From: Methanoregula sp.
GTDB taxonomy: Archaea; Halobacteriota; Methanomicrobia; Methanomicrobiales; Methanospirillaceae
Direction: 5' to 3'
Assembly: GCA_023228295.1 (NCBI GenBank)
Contig: JALOBP010000020.1
Coordinates: 1 to 37,389 of the forward strand
DNA: 37,389 bases
Every line of letters starts with the position of its first letter. Positions within the stretch are counted from its first letter, which is position 1. Of the stretch, positions 7,990 through 15,272 are shown one piece after another. A program made the translations under genes and the position numbers. The notes below the pieces were generated by a model. The model was given only the letters and a program-made list of their open reading frames with translations, had not been told where the DNA came from and made no database searches.

Positions 7990-10026
7990 GTGTACATGTC
8001 GGGTGTGGAAAGAACCGTGTCGCAACAGGCAGATATTTTCCACAGCCCGGGTCTTCTTGTTACCCTTGGATTTCTCATTCTTCTTCTTGCAATAGCCCCG
8101 GTCTCGGCAAAAGTGATTATCTTCAATGAATCCGGAACCAGCGGGGCGGTCCAGGATCTGATCAACAGCACGACGAGCGGCGATTCAATTTTCCTTGCCG
8201 GCGGATTCTATCCCGGGAGTCTTGTCATCGATAGACCGATCAGCTTTGGTGCCCTTGATACGAGCGATCCCCCGCTCATCATAGCAGATGTTTCTCGTGC
8301 CGGAATAATTCTTGATGTTGATGGCATCACTATCAACGGGGTGGTGATAAGCGGGAATAATGAGAATGGGCTCCTTGTGCGATCGAACAACAATCGTATC
8401 AGTGCACTGACGGTGTCAGGATTTATTCATGGTATTGAACTGCAATCGGCATCAAACAATATTTTCTCCACAAATACCATTGTGAATAACAGTATCGGTG
8501 TGGTTGCAGATCGCTCCTCCCGTTCCAATATCTTTTATCTCAACCGGTTTGACAACACCGAAGACATCTCCAGTCTGGCTGCCGGGAACATCTGGTTCTC
8601 GGGAAGCCAGGATTACCAGTATGGAGGAAATGATTTTTCCGGTGCACTTGGCAATTCATGGAAAGAGTATTCAGGGACCGATAGTAATGGCGATGGGATT
8701 GGTGACACTGCATATACCCTCAAAGTACGGCAGTCTATCCTTGTATCATCTACGGCCGGAACGGAGATGGCTGATCGTGCCCCGCTGGTCAGCTCCCCTG
8801 ATTCCTATACCTTGATACGATCAACGAATACGACAACAGTCTCGGCGCCGGGTATGCGGGAAGGGACTGTTCCGGAATCTTCCGAAGGCGGGCAGAACCA
8901 AAACCCAAACCCGCTTGCATCCGGCCCTTACAGCGGGCAGCAGCAGTCGGTTACAGGCATCCCCCAGACCGGCCCTGGCACCCCCACAACTCCGCCACCG
9001 GGCGACTTTACCGCGATAATCCTCCAATACTGGTGGGGGATCCCAATTCTGATCGTTATTGCTGCCGCTGGTGGGATATGGTTCGAGCGTTCTTTCAAGA
9101 GAAGAACTTTACCAGATACTGATGACCCGCTCAGGACCCAGTCGCCCCGGAATGCAACGATCGTAAGTCATCACGGCCAGACCCTTCCCGGTGGCAGCCC
9201 GGGCCAGGACAATCCGTATTTTACCGTCCACCTGCCGCCGCTTCTTGAGAAGAGATATAATGGGGCGGAATACATGGGGGAGGGTGGTGTTGGCCGGGTG
9301 TTCCGGGCATGGGATCCGGAAGAGAACCGCGCTGTCGCGATCAAGATTCCGGTACGGTTCGATGAGGTGACCGGTGCGCAGTTCACCAAGGAACTCCATA
9401 TCTGGCAGGGGCTCCACCATAAAAATATCGTTGAAGTGTACGCTGCAAATGTCTTCCCGATGCCCTATATCGAGATGGAATTTATTGAATCCTCGCTTGC
9501 CTCATACAAGTTCCCGCTGGATTACATCAAAGCCGTGCAGATCGTTACCGGTGTTGCGAAAGGGCTGCAGTACGCCCACGATCTGGGAATTGTTCACCGT
9601 GACATCAAGCCGGAAAATATTCTCATCGCTGCTGACGGTACTCCTAAGATCACCGACTGGGGGCTTGCCAAAGCGCTTGCCGATACAAAACACACGGGGC
9701 TCATCAGTTTCTCCCTGAATTATGCCGCTCCCGAACAGCTGGCCCCGAATATCTATGGCGATGCCGGGAAATGGACCGACATTTACCAGCTGGGTGTTCT
9801 CTTATACGAGATGGTGACCGGACTGGTGCCGTTCAGCGGTACGGGAATGGGGGAGGTCACGCATGCAATCCTGCATACAACCCCGCAACCTCCGGAGATA
9901 TCGGGAACGAATCCCGATCTTCTCCGCGGGATCATCCTGAAATGCATTCAGAAGACGCCGGCAGACCGGTACGGGGACGTGGCAGAGCTTCTTGCTGATC
10001 TAAAGCGTCTTGACGAAAATCTATAA
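7990..10026 (+). CDS. Membrane Ser/Thr protein kinase with NosD-type beta-helix sensor domain
   Basis: A 678-residue protein. Order of parts: hydrophobic signal-anchor (about 22-45); right-handed parallel beta-helix of the NosD/PbH1 kind (about 75-200) ending in YSGTDSNGDGIGDTAY; a Pro/Gly/Gln-rich linker; a transmembrane helix (about 345-365); and a cytoplasmic Hanks-type kinase (about 405-675). Kinase motifs seen are the glycine loop GEGGVGRVF, Lys452 in VAIK, HRDIKPEN at 536-543 with catalytic Asp538, DWG at 556-558 in place of DFG, and YAAPEQ. All residues needed for catalysis appear present. The start is GTG 7990, or ATG 7996 two codons later, both directly after the FHA-HTH stop. Likely an envelope sensor kinase whose downstream reader is the FHA protein. 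Confidence 0.92.
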   Translation: MYMSGVERTVSQQADIFHSPGLLVTLGFLILLLAIAPVSAKVIIFNESGTSGAVQDLINSTTSGDSIFLAGGFYPGSLVIDRPISFGALDTSDPPLIIADVSRAGIILDVDGITINGVVISGNNENGLLVRSNNNRISALTVSGFIHGIELQSASNNIFSTNTIVNNSIGVVADRSSRSNIFYLNRFDNTEDISSLAAGNIWFSGSQDYQYGGNDFSGALGNSWKEYSGTDSNGDGIGDTAYTLKVRQSILVSSTAGTEMADRAPLVSSPDSYTLIRSTNTTTVSAPGMREGTVPESSEGGQNQNPNPLASGPYSGQQQSVTGIPQTGPGTPTTPPPGDFTAIILQYWWGIPILIVIAAAGGIWFERSFKRRTLPDTDDPLRTQSPRNATIVSHHGQTLPGGSPGQDNPYFTVHLPPLLEKRYNGAEYMGEGGVGRVFRAWDPEENRAVAIKIPVRFDEVTGAQFTKELHIWQGLHHKNIVEVYAANVFPMPYIEMEFIESSLASYKFPLDYIKAVQIVTGVAKGLQYAHDLGIVHRDIKPENILIAADGTPKITDWGLAKALADTKHTGLISFSLNYAAPEQLAPNIYGDAGKWTDIYQLGVLLYEMVTGLVPFSGTGMGEVTHAILHTTPQPPEISGTNPDLLRGIILKCIQKTPADRYGDVAELLADLKRLDENL

Positions 10027-10107
10027 CCGTACCGGGAAGAGTGGATTGACCGGGGAAGCTCTCCCTGTGTCATGTCCTTTTGTAGTTCCAGGTCTCGTTA
10101 AAAGAGG

Positions 10108-10113
10108 TTTTTT
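10108..10113 (+). terminator. Oligo-T terminator after the kinase gene
   Basis: A T6 run about 80 bp after the kinase stop and just before the convergent lipoprotein gene; a plausible archaeal termination site for the 7222-10026 transcript. Confidence 0.45.
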
Positions 10114-10120
10114 AGAATAA

Positions 10121-10483
10121 TTATTCGCTGGCCGGAGCATCCGAAGGTGGTGTTCCTGCCCCTTCCGGGGGAGTACCCGATGGGCGTGTACCGTTCCCCA
10201 CCATGTCCGCAGGTGGGGTGCCCGATGGACGTGTCTTGTTCAATTCCATTCCCTCCGGGGGAGTACCCGATGATGCGGTGCCGTCCATCTGCAGATCGGC
10301 TGGCTGTGTCCCGGAGGGGGTGACTGAACTTTCGCTGGCAGTCCCTGCACTGACCTGCGCCTGGGTTGCAGACGTGACCGGGCTGTCTGCTGTCGTTCCA
10401 GCTTCCTGTGTACAGCCGGCAAGGAAGACTCCCGCGATGAGGATCGCAGAAGCGACCAATATGATGGTAATGTTCTTTTTCAT
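10121..10483 (-). CDS. Small lipoprotein with 15-residue tandem repeats
   Basis: A 120-residue predicted lipoprotein. The N-terminus MKKNITIILV, a hydrophobic stretch and the lipobox LAGC (Cys24) indicate export and lipid anchoring. The mature part is low-complexity: SGT(Q/P)P begins at residues 57, 72, 87 and 102, an exact 15-residue period. The start at 10483 is preferred because GGAG lies about 9 bases upstream; an ATG 5 codons earlier exists. No catalytic domain is visible. It stands alone, convergent with the kinase gene, and has a cluster of GACACCCT motifs upstream that may control it. Confidence 0.72.
   Translation of the reverse strand: MKKNITIILVASAILIAGVFLAGCTQEAGTTADSPVTSATQAQVSAGTASESSVTPSGTQPADLQMDGTASSGTPPEGMELNKTRPSGTPPADMVGNGTRPSGTPPEGAGTPPSDAPASE
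10136..10315 (-). repeat. Four-unit 45-bp tandem repeat inside the lipoprotein gene
   Basis: The DNA encoding SGT(Q/P)P-type units repeats every 45 bp, with units starting at residues 57, 72, 87 and 102 of the lipoprotein. The last unit degenerates into GTPPSDAP. Such repeats commonly expand and contract by slippage. Confidence 0.8.
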
Positions 10484-10939
10484 GGGAATAATCTCCATTG
10501 TATGCGAGGGGACTAGGCAGGGTACCCGGTATGGACACCCTGTGAGATCCCGTGTGGACTGCTGCCCTCTTCCGGGCTTGAATGTCCTCGCGTATTCAGG
10601 ATGACACCCTGTTGTTATATATTCACGTCATGTAGGGTGTCAAATACTTCCCGAAAAAGGGCATAAATTAAACCTGCTGGTATACAATATCAATAACATC
10701 GTTGTATCGATGGTATTCACGGATTCAATCCGATATTTGAAAAAAACTGGACGGTCTGCAGTACCATACGAAAACCAGGAACGCGATACATCCGCCGTCA
10801 GCGATCTTTGCACTGCATGCCTGCCTGAGAAATTACTATTGAATTCGCCCGGTACGTATCAACCGAATACAGATCTGAATCAGCGTGATCAAATACCGGG
10901 AAAAACTATGAAAATGATTGTGGATAACCACACCGCTGT
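10484..10939. other. Intergenic region with motif cluster and inverted repeats
   Basis: This gap between the lipoprotein start and the PKD gene stop has no supported gene. It holds three GACACCCT motifs (listed separately) and a further inverted repeat, ATACAA at 10682-10687 with TTGTAT at 10702-10707, in an AT-rich block. A TATATA sequence lies between two of the GACACCCT motifs. Confidence 0.5.
10534..10641. promoter_or_regulatory. Cluster of three GACACCCT motifs, two forming an inverted repeat
   Basis: GACACCCTGT occurs at 10534-10543 and 10603-10612, and AGGGTGTC (the reverse complement of GACACCCT) at 10634-10641. The last two face each other across 23 bases containing TATATA, which could be the TATA box of the leftward lipoprotein gene. 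This arrangement looks like regulator sites around a core promoter. The regulator is unknown. Confidence 0.5.
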
Positions 10940-12496
10940 TCACAAATTCCCGCGCTGGTATCGTGCCCGTCGCCATTTTACAATGGCAAAGATGGCAATA
11001 CTGATAATGGCGATCCCGAAAATGACAGGGATCATGAGATCAATCGACACGGATTCGGCTGTTTCAGGTTCTGATGATCCTTCCGGCACAACAGTGATCG
11101 GAACGGTAGTTTCAGTTGTCACGATGACCGTCGGTGCGGTGGTAATGACCTGTGTCAAATCACTGGAAGTGACTGTAATGTATTCACTTGAACTGCTCGT
11201 TTGACTCCCTCCAAGATTAGACGCTGTCAGGGACACGGTGAACGATCCGGTATAACTGTACGAATGAGCGGGATTCTGTTCGGTTGATGTGCTCCCATCT
11301 CCGAATGACCAGTACCATGAGGTTGGGTTGTAGGTTGATGTATCCGTGAACTGGACGGTGAACGGGGATGATCCTGTTCTGACATCAGCCATGAACGATG
11401 CAACCGGTGCTGTGGCTGCATCGACGTTGATGTACGCACTGGTATAGTTGGTATCACTCCCAACAGAATTTGCTGCAGTCAGGGTGACGGTATAATTTCC
11501 AGCGTCTGTGTACTCATACACAGGATTCTGTTCATATGAAGTGCCGCCGTCACCAAATACCCATGTCCATGATGTGGGCGTATTGGTTGATGTATCGTTA
11601 AACTGGACTGCAAATGGTGCCATACCGTATGTAAAGTTCGCTGTAAATGAAGTCACAGGTTCAACTTCGGTTACGGTAATATACGCGGTCTCTGAAACCG
11701 TATCACTTCCAGCGGAATTGGTGGATGTGAGAGTGACGGTGAAGGACCCTGATGCGGTGTAGATGTGGGAGGGATTCTGTACGCTGGAGGTATCACCGTC
11801 ACCGAAAGACCATGCCCATGATGTGGGGGAGTTGGCGGAAGAGTCAGCGAACTGGACGGTGAGCGGGGATGTTCCCGTGGTAACCGCTGAGACAAATGAA
11901 GCGACCGGTGCAGTGGCGGTTTCTGTAACGGTGATATATGCTGACTGGGAGACCGTGTTGCTGCCCCCGGCATTACTTGCGGTGAGGGTGACCGTATAGG
12001 ATCCCGCAGCGGAGTACGTGTGGGATGGGTTTTGTACTGTAGAAGTACTGCCATCGCCAAATGACCATGCCCATGATGTCGGGGTTTTTGTGGATAAATC
12101 AGCAAACTGGACTGTAAGTGGGGACGTTCCTGATGTTACCGCCGAGGCAAACGAGGCGACCGGTGATGTAACGGTTTCGCTGATTGTGATATAGCCGGTT
12201 TTTGAGATGGTATCACTGCCGTCAGCATTGGTTACCGTGAGAGTAACGGTATATGTTCCGGCTGAAGTATAACTGTGGGAAGGATTTTGTTCTGTAGATG
12301 TTCCCCCGTCACCGAAGGACCACGCCCATGCGGTGGGTGTGCTGGTAGAATAATCTATGAACTGGACTGAAAGTGGGGCCGAACCTGTTGTTATCGCCGA
12401 TACAAATGAGCCGGACGGTGCCGCAGCATCGGCGGGTACCGCTACGATCAGGCAGATAGTAGTTACCAGAAGAAATGAAAGAAACAGCATCTTCAT
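10940..12496 (-). CDS. Surface protein with five PKD domains
   Basis: A 518-residue exported protein: signal peptide (about 1-25), five PKD (polycystic kidney disease) domains, and a C-terminal membrane anchor (about 484-503) followed by KWRRARYQ. Each PKD unit carries W(A/T/Y)W(S/V)FGDG, with the phenylalanine at residues 61, 146, 231, 314 and 398, then QNPxHxY and YTVTLT-like strands. The period is 83-85 residues. PKD domains form beta-sandwiches common in methanogen cell-surface proteins, where they act in adhesion or as stalks. No enzyme domain is present. A ribosome binding site GGAGG (complement at 12505-12509) precedes the start. The Thr-rich segment before the anchor is a likely glycosylated stem. 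Confidence 0.93.
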   Translation of the reverse strand: MKMLFLSFLLVTTICLIVAVPADAAAPSGSFVSAITTGSAPLSVQFIDYSTSTPTAWAWSFGDGGTSTEQNPSHSYTSAGTYTVTLTVTNADGSDTISKTGYITISETVTSPVASFASAVTSGTSPLTVQFADLSTKTPTSWAWSFGDGSTSTVQNPSHTYSAAGSYTVTLTASNAGGSNTVSQSAYITVTETATAPVASFVSAVTTGTSPLTVQFADSSANSPTSWAWSFGDGDTSSVQNPSHIYTASGSFTVTLTSTNSAGSDTVSETAYITVTEVEPVTSFTANFTYGMAPFAVQFNDTSTNTPTSWTWVFGDGGTSYEQNPVYEYTDAGNYTVTLTAANSVGSDTNYTSAYINVDAATAPVASFMADVRTGSSPFTVQFTDTSTYNPTSWYWSFGDGSTSTEQNPAHSYSYTGSFTVSLTASNLGGSQTSSSSEYITVTSSDLTQVITTAPTVIVTTETTVPITVVPEGSSEPETAESVSIDLMIPVIFGIAIISIAIFAIVKWRRARYQRGNL

Positions 12497-12834
12497 GGCT
12501 GTTGCCTCCGGATTTCCTGCCAGGTCATTGAGATGGGAAATTGATCCTGCATTTTTACACCTTAAATGGCGTCACTGTTTCAATGCAGAGTATTTACGAT
12601 GCGCGTATGGGGGAAGGGAAAATCTGCACTGGATCGAGTAATAATTGAACTACCAAGTGTACTATTTCGGCAGCCATCCCGCCCGGAATGCAACAATGGA
12701 AAAAAGGATTAGAGGTTTTGTGGGATTTCACAATCCTCTCATTGAGCCGGGAACGGTTCCGGGCTGTGGGCATTAACCGTTATTATCCGTTCCCGAATCT
12801 GACAAGGGGGTTTGAGTCCAGCTGGACGCTTTTT

Positions 12835-12888
12835 CCAAAACGGGACCCCTCATGATTCCGGTGAAATCCTTTCAGGATGCCCGTTTGG
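12835..12888. other. Nested stem-loop, candidate structured RNA element
   Basis: CCAAAACGGG at 12835-12844 pairs with CCCGTTTGG at 12880-12888 (one bulged A). Inside it, ATCCT and AGGAT (12866-12878) form a perfect 5-bp hairpin with a TTC loop. The nesting of two helices is more than expected by chance in noncoding DNA, but no known RNA family is recognised. Confidence 0.4.
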
Positions 12889-13176
12889 GAACTGATGATG
12901 ATTATCTTCCTTTCTGGTTTCTCTTCTGCTGCATCGTGTGCTGATTACTTCGGGTCTTTATTTAAGGCCATCATTGTGCCTGATAATATTGGTTGCCCGC
13001 TCCTGCCCACTGATCTTGTTTGATCCTGTTTCATGGATTAACCCCTGACTATCATCACCTCCTTTCTGATGATTACCCGGTTACGGCAATCATCGCAGAT
13101 CCCGATTACTGTTGCAGGTTTTATATTCGGTACATGTGGTTGGTGTAATACTCACTCCCTGCGGGGAATAATTATA

Positions 13177-13221
13177 CCCGGTAGTAAACATAATCGGGAA
13201 CATTCCCGGTCGTAGTCATAA
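13177..13221. repeat. Pair of 17-bp imperfect direct repeats
   Basis: CCCGGTAGTAAACATAA (13177-13193) and CCCGGTCGTAGTCATAA (13205-13221) agree at 14 of 17 positions and are offset by 28 bp. The second copy overlaps the inverted repeat CGGGAACATTCCCG. Function unknown. Confidence 0.5.
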
Positions 13222-13345
13222 AATAAACAGAATAGTCTATGGCGGGTAGATGAGAATTCTGCCGGAATGTCGGCACAGAATCCTGCCGATGTGATTTTTT
13301 GTCTACGGTATGAAAAAGGGGATTATTGATCCTTGATAGATTGGA

Positions 13346-14581
13346 TCAATCATTTCTCAATGCATCTATAGGATCCATGTTCGATGCCCGCCATGCGGGA
13401 TAGAGCCCGGAGAGCACGCAGACCACCATCCCTACCAGCATACCTTCCGGGATGTAGATGAGACTGTCCGGGAGGAAGAAGAACTCCGTAGTACCCATCA
13501 TCGCATCGACTACAGAGTACCCTATGACAAGACTCATTACCCCACCTATGCCCGCACCGAGAATGCCGAGGATGAGAGCTTCATACACGAACATCCGTCG
13601 GATCTCCCCTGTCTCCGTACCGATTGAAAGCAGGATACCTATCTCCTGTACCCGCTCGTTGACCGACATCATCATAACGTTGAAGATGCTGACAGCCGCG
13701 ACCAGAAGCGAGATGCCACCGATCGCAAGGACAAACGTGGTCAGGGTTTCCAGGGTCGACGAGATCGTATCGAGCTGGGAACTGGCGTCACTGATGCGGA
13801 CTGCCGGGGTCTTTGCGTCAGTATTGATCTTGGCATCGATGGCCTCCTCGATCTCCGCAATCATATCGGTGTCATCCACGATCACATTAACCTGGTCGAA
13901 GACATCTTTCCCGCCGTACTGGGCTACGAACCATTCCCGGGAGACGACGATCCCGTTATCGGTACTCACGCTGTCCGTGACGGTGCCCCGTGTATCAATA
14001 ATCCCGACGATCTTGACCGAAGCACGCGATGCGGAGGATGAACCATCGGGTGGACCCGATGAAGCCGAGCTGATTTTAATCTTGTCTCCAATATCTATGC
14101 CAAGGGATTCTGCAAGGGTATACCCTACGAGCGCTTCGTTGATACTCGCGATGTTGGTCCCGTTCCCGATGGTCAGGAATTCTGTTGCATCATCCGGGTC
14201 CATCCCGTAGATGGTTCCCCGTGCAGGGACATTTCCCGAGGTAAACTCCGTATTGGACGAATAGATTGGTATCACGGTACCGTTCGTCCCCACTGCAGCT
14301 TTGATCTTGTTCAGCTGAGTTTTTTTGATCCCGGATTCTTCAGTTGATGATGATGACTGGGAGCCCGGTGGCCCCATCCTGATGGCATCGGCAGTAATAA
14401 CAATCGTGTTCGCGCTTGATGAGAGCTCGTCCTTGACCTGAAGCTGCATGTTCGTCCCCAGCATTCCCATGGTTGAGATTGCCACAACCCCGATAACAAT
14501 GCCGATTGATGCCAGGATCGAGCGCAGGAAATTCAGCCTGACACTCCTGACAGAGAGGTCAAAAAAGATATCTCCGATCAT
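13346..14581 (-). CDS. ABC transporter permease, MacB/FtsX type
   Basis: A 411-residue permease with the MacB topology: one N-terminal membrane helix (NFLRSILASIGIVIGVVAI), a large extracytoplasmic domain (about 40-275), then three C-terminal helices. The end YPAWRASNMDPIDALR is the hallmark of this family (FtsX domain). Such permeases do not import or export small solutes through a channel in the usual way; they act as mechanotransmission or lipoprotein/peptide extrusion devices. The start overlaps the ATPase stop by 4 bp (ATGA type), so coupling is tight. Third gene of the operon after the COG1361-type protein and the ATPase. The extracytoplasmic domain has a Ser-rich segment. Confidence 0.93.
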   Translation of the reverse strand: MIGDIFFDLSVRSVRLNFLRSILASIGIVIGVVAISTMGMLGTNMQLQVKDELSSSANTIVITADAIRMGPPGSQSSSSTEESGIKKTQLNKIKAAVGTNGTVIPIYSSNTEFTSGNVPARGTIYGMDPDDATEFLTIGNGTNIASINEALVGYTLAESLGIDIGDKIKISSASSGPPDGSSSASRASVKIVGIIDTRGTVTDSVSTDNGIVVSREWFVAQYGGKDVFDQVNVIVDDTDMIAEIEEAIDAKINTDAKTPAVRISDASSQLDTISSTLETLTTFVLAIGGISLLVAAVSIFNVMMMSVNERVQEIGILLSIGTETGEIRRMFVYEALILGILGAGIGGVMSLVIGYSVVDAMMGTTEFFFLPDSLIYIPEGMLVGMVVCVLSGLYPAWRASNMDPIDALRND

Positions 14582-15261
14582 GTTTCCTCCGCTATCTTCC
14601 CGTCTTCAAGACGTATCGTGCGGTGTGCATACTCCGCCACTTTCGGGTCGTGGGTAACGAGGATGACTGTTTTTCCTTCCTTGTGGAGGCCACAGAGAAT
14701 CTCCATGATCTGGAATCCTGTCTTGCGGTCGAGATTGCCGGTGGGTTCATCGCAGAGGAGAATCTTCGGGTCATTTACAAGTGCCCGGGCGATCGCAACG
14801 CGCTGCTGCTGGCCCCCGGAGAGCTGGTTGGGACGGTGTATGGCCTTTTCCCTGTCAATTCCTACTGCTTCAAGCAGGGCGGATGCCCTGCCGGTTGAAT
14901 CGTGTTTTTTGTATTTCAGGATAAGCGGGTACTCCACGTTCTCGTAGGCTGAAAGAAGGGGAATAAGGTAAAACTTCTGGAAGATATATCCGATGGCATC
15001 GCGCCGGAGGTGTGTCCGTTCAAGGTTGGTCATCTTTGCCACATCTTTACCATCGATATAGAGGTTTCCCGTTGAGGGAACGTCGAGGATTCCAAGCTGG
15101 TTCATCATGGTCGATTTCCCGGAACCGGACGGCCCCATGATCGCGACGAAATCGTTATCCATGATATCGAGGGAGACATGGTCAAGCGCTGTGAAGTCCC
15201 CGCTCTCAAGGTGGTATGTCTTGGTGACATCCACCAGGCTGATAAGGGGAGTGTCGGTCAT
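14578..15261 (-). CDS. ABC transporter ATP-binding protein, MacB/LolD type
   Basis: A 227-residue ATPase from the preferred start. Walker A is GPSGSGKST, the Q-loop lies in YIFQKFYLIPLL, the signature is LSGGQQQRVAIARAL, and Walker B is ILLCDEPTGNLD, which is the MacB/LolD/FtsE subgroup pattern. The switch histidine is in VTHDP. The start ATG at 15261 is preceded by GAGGGG and lies 11 bp after the upstream stop; a longer frame to 15303 would overlap the upstream gene and is less likely. It powers the neighbouring FtsX-type permease. Assignment is firm; the cargo or signal is unknown. Confidence 0.95.
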   Translation of the reverse strand: MTDTPLISLVDVTKTYHLESGDFTALDHVSLDIMDNDFVAIMGPSGSGKSTMMNQLGILDVPSTGNLYIDGKDVAKMTNLERTHLRRDAIGYIFQKFYLIPLLSAYENVEYPLILKYKKHDSTGRASALLEAVGIDREKAIHRPNQLSGGQQQRVAIARALVNDPKILLCDEPTGNLDRKTGFQIMEILCGLHKEGKTVILVTHDPKVAEYAHRTIRLEDGKIAEET

Positions 15262-15272
15262 TCTTTGACCCC

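Larger units (their letters stand above)
12497..13345. other. 850-bp gene-free region with several inverted repeats
   Basis: No convincing coding frame was found on either strand. The region holds the short promoter of the PKD gene near 12550 and then a series of structures: a bulged hairpin at 12712-12738, a near-palindrome CCGGGAACGGTTCCGG around 12749, a 12-bp perfect palindrome GTCCAGCTGGAC at 12816-12827 followed by T5, a nested stem-loop at 12835-12888, and the inverted repeat CGGGAACATTCCCG at 13195-13208. Two 17-bp imperfect direct repeats start at 13177 and 13205. One or more noncoding RNAs are possible, but I cannot name any. Confidence 0.5.

Noticed and set aside
10710..11204. Rightward open frame of 164 codons overlapping the PKD gene end
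   Set aside because: Most of it is antisense to the PKD gene and the remainder has no ribosome binding site or domain.
10940..12496. Regularly spaced repeats resembling a CRISPR or satellite array
   Set aside because: The repeats are diverged, about 250 bp long and in frame; they encode PKD domains.
12806..12827. T-arm-like sequence GGGTTTGAGTCC suggesting a tRNA
   Set aside because: The invariant C of the T-loop is T, and no acceptor, D or anticodon arm can be built around it.
12891..12946. Possible C/D box small RNA (TGATGA at 12893 and CTGA at 12941)
   Set aside because: The internal D' and C' boxes are missing, and no terminal stem flanks the boxes.
13458..14210. Open frame of 250 codons opposite the MacB-like permease
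   Set aside because: Antisense shadow rich in Ser, Pro and Met with no domain pattern; the permease on the other strand is certain.
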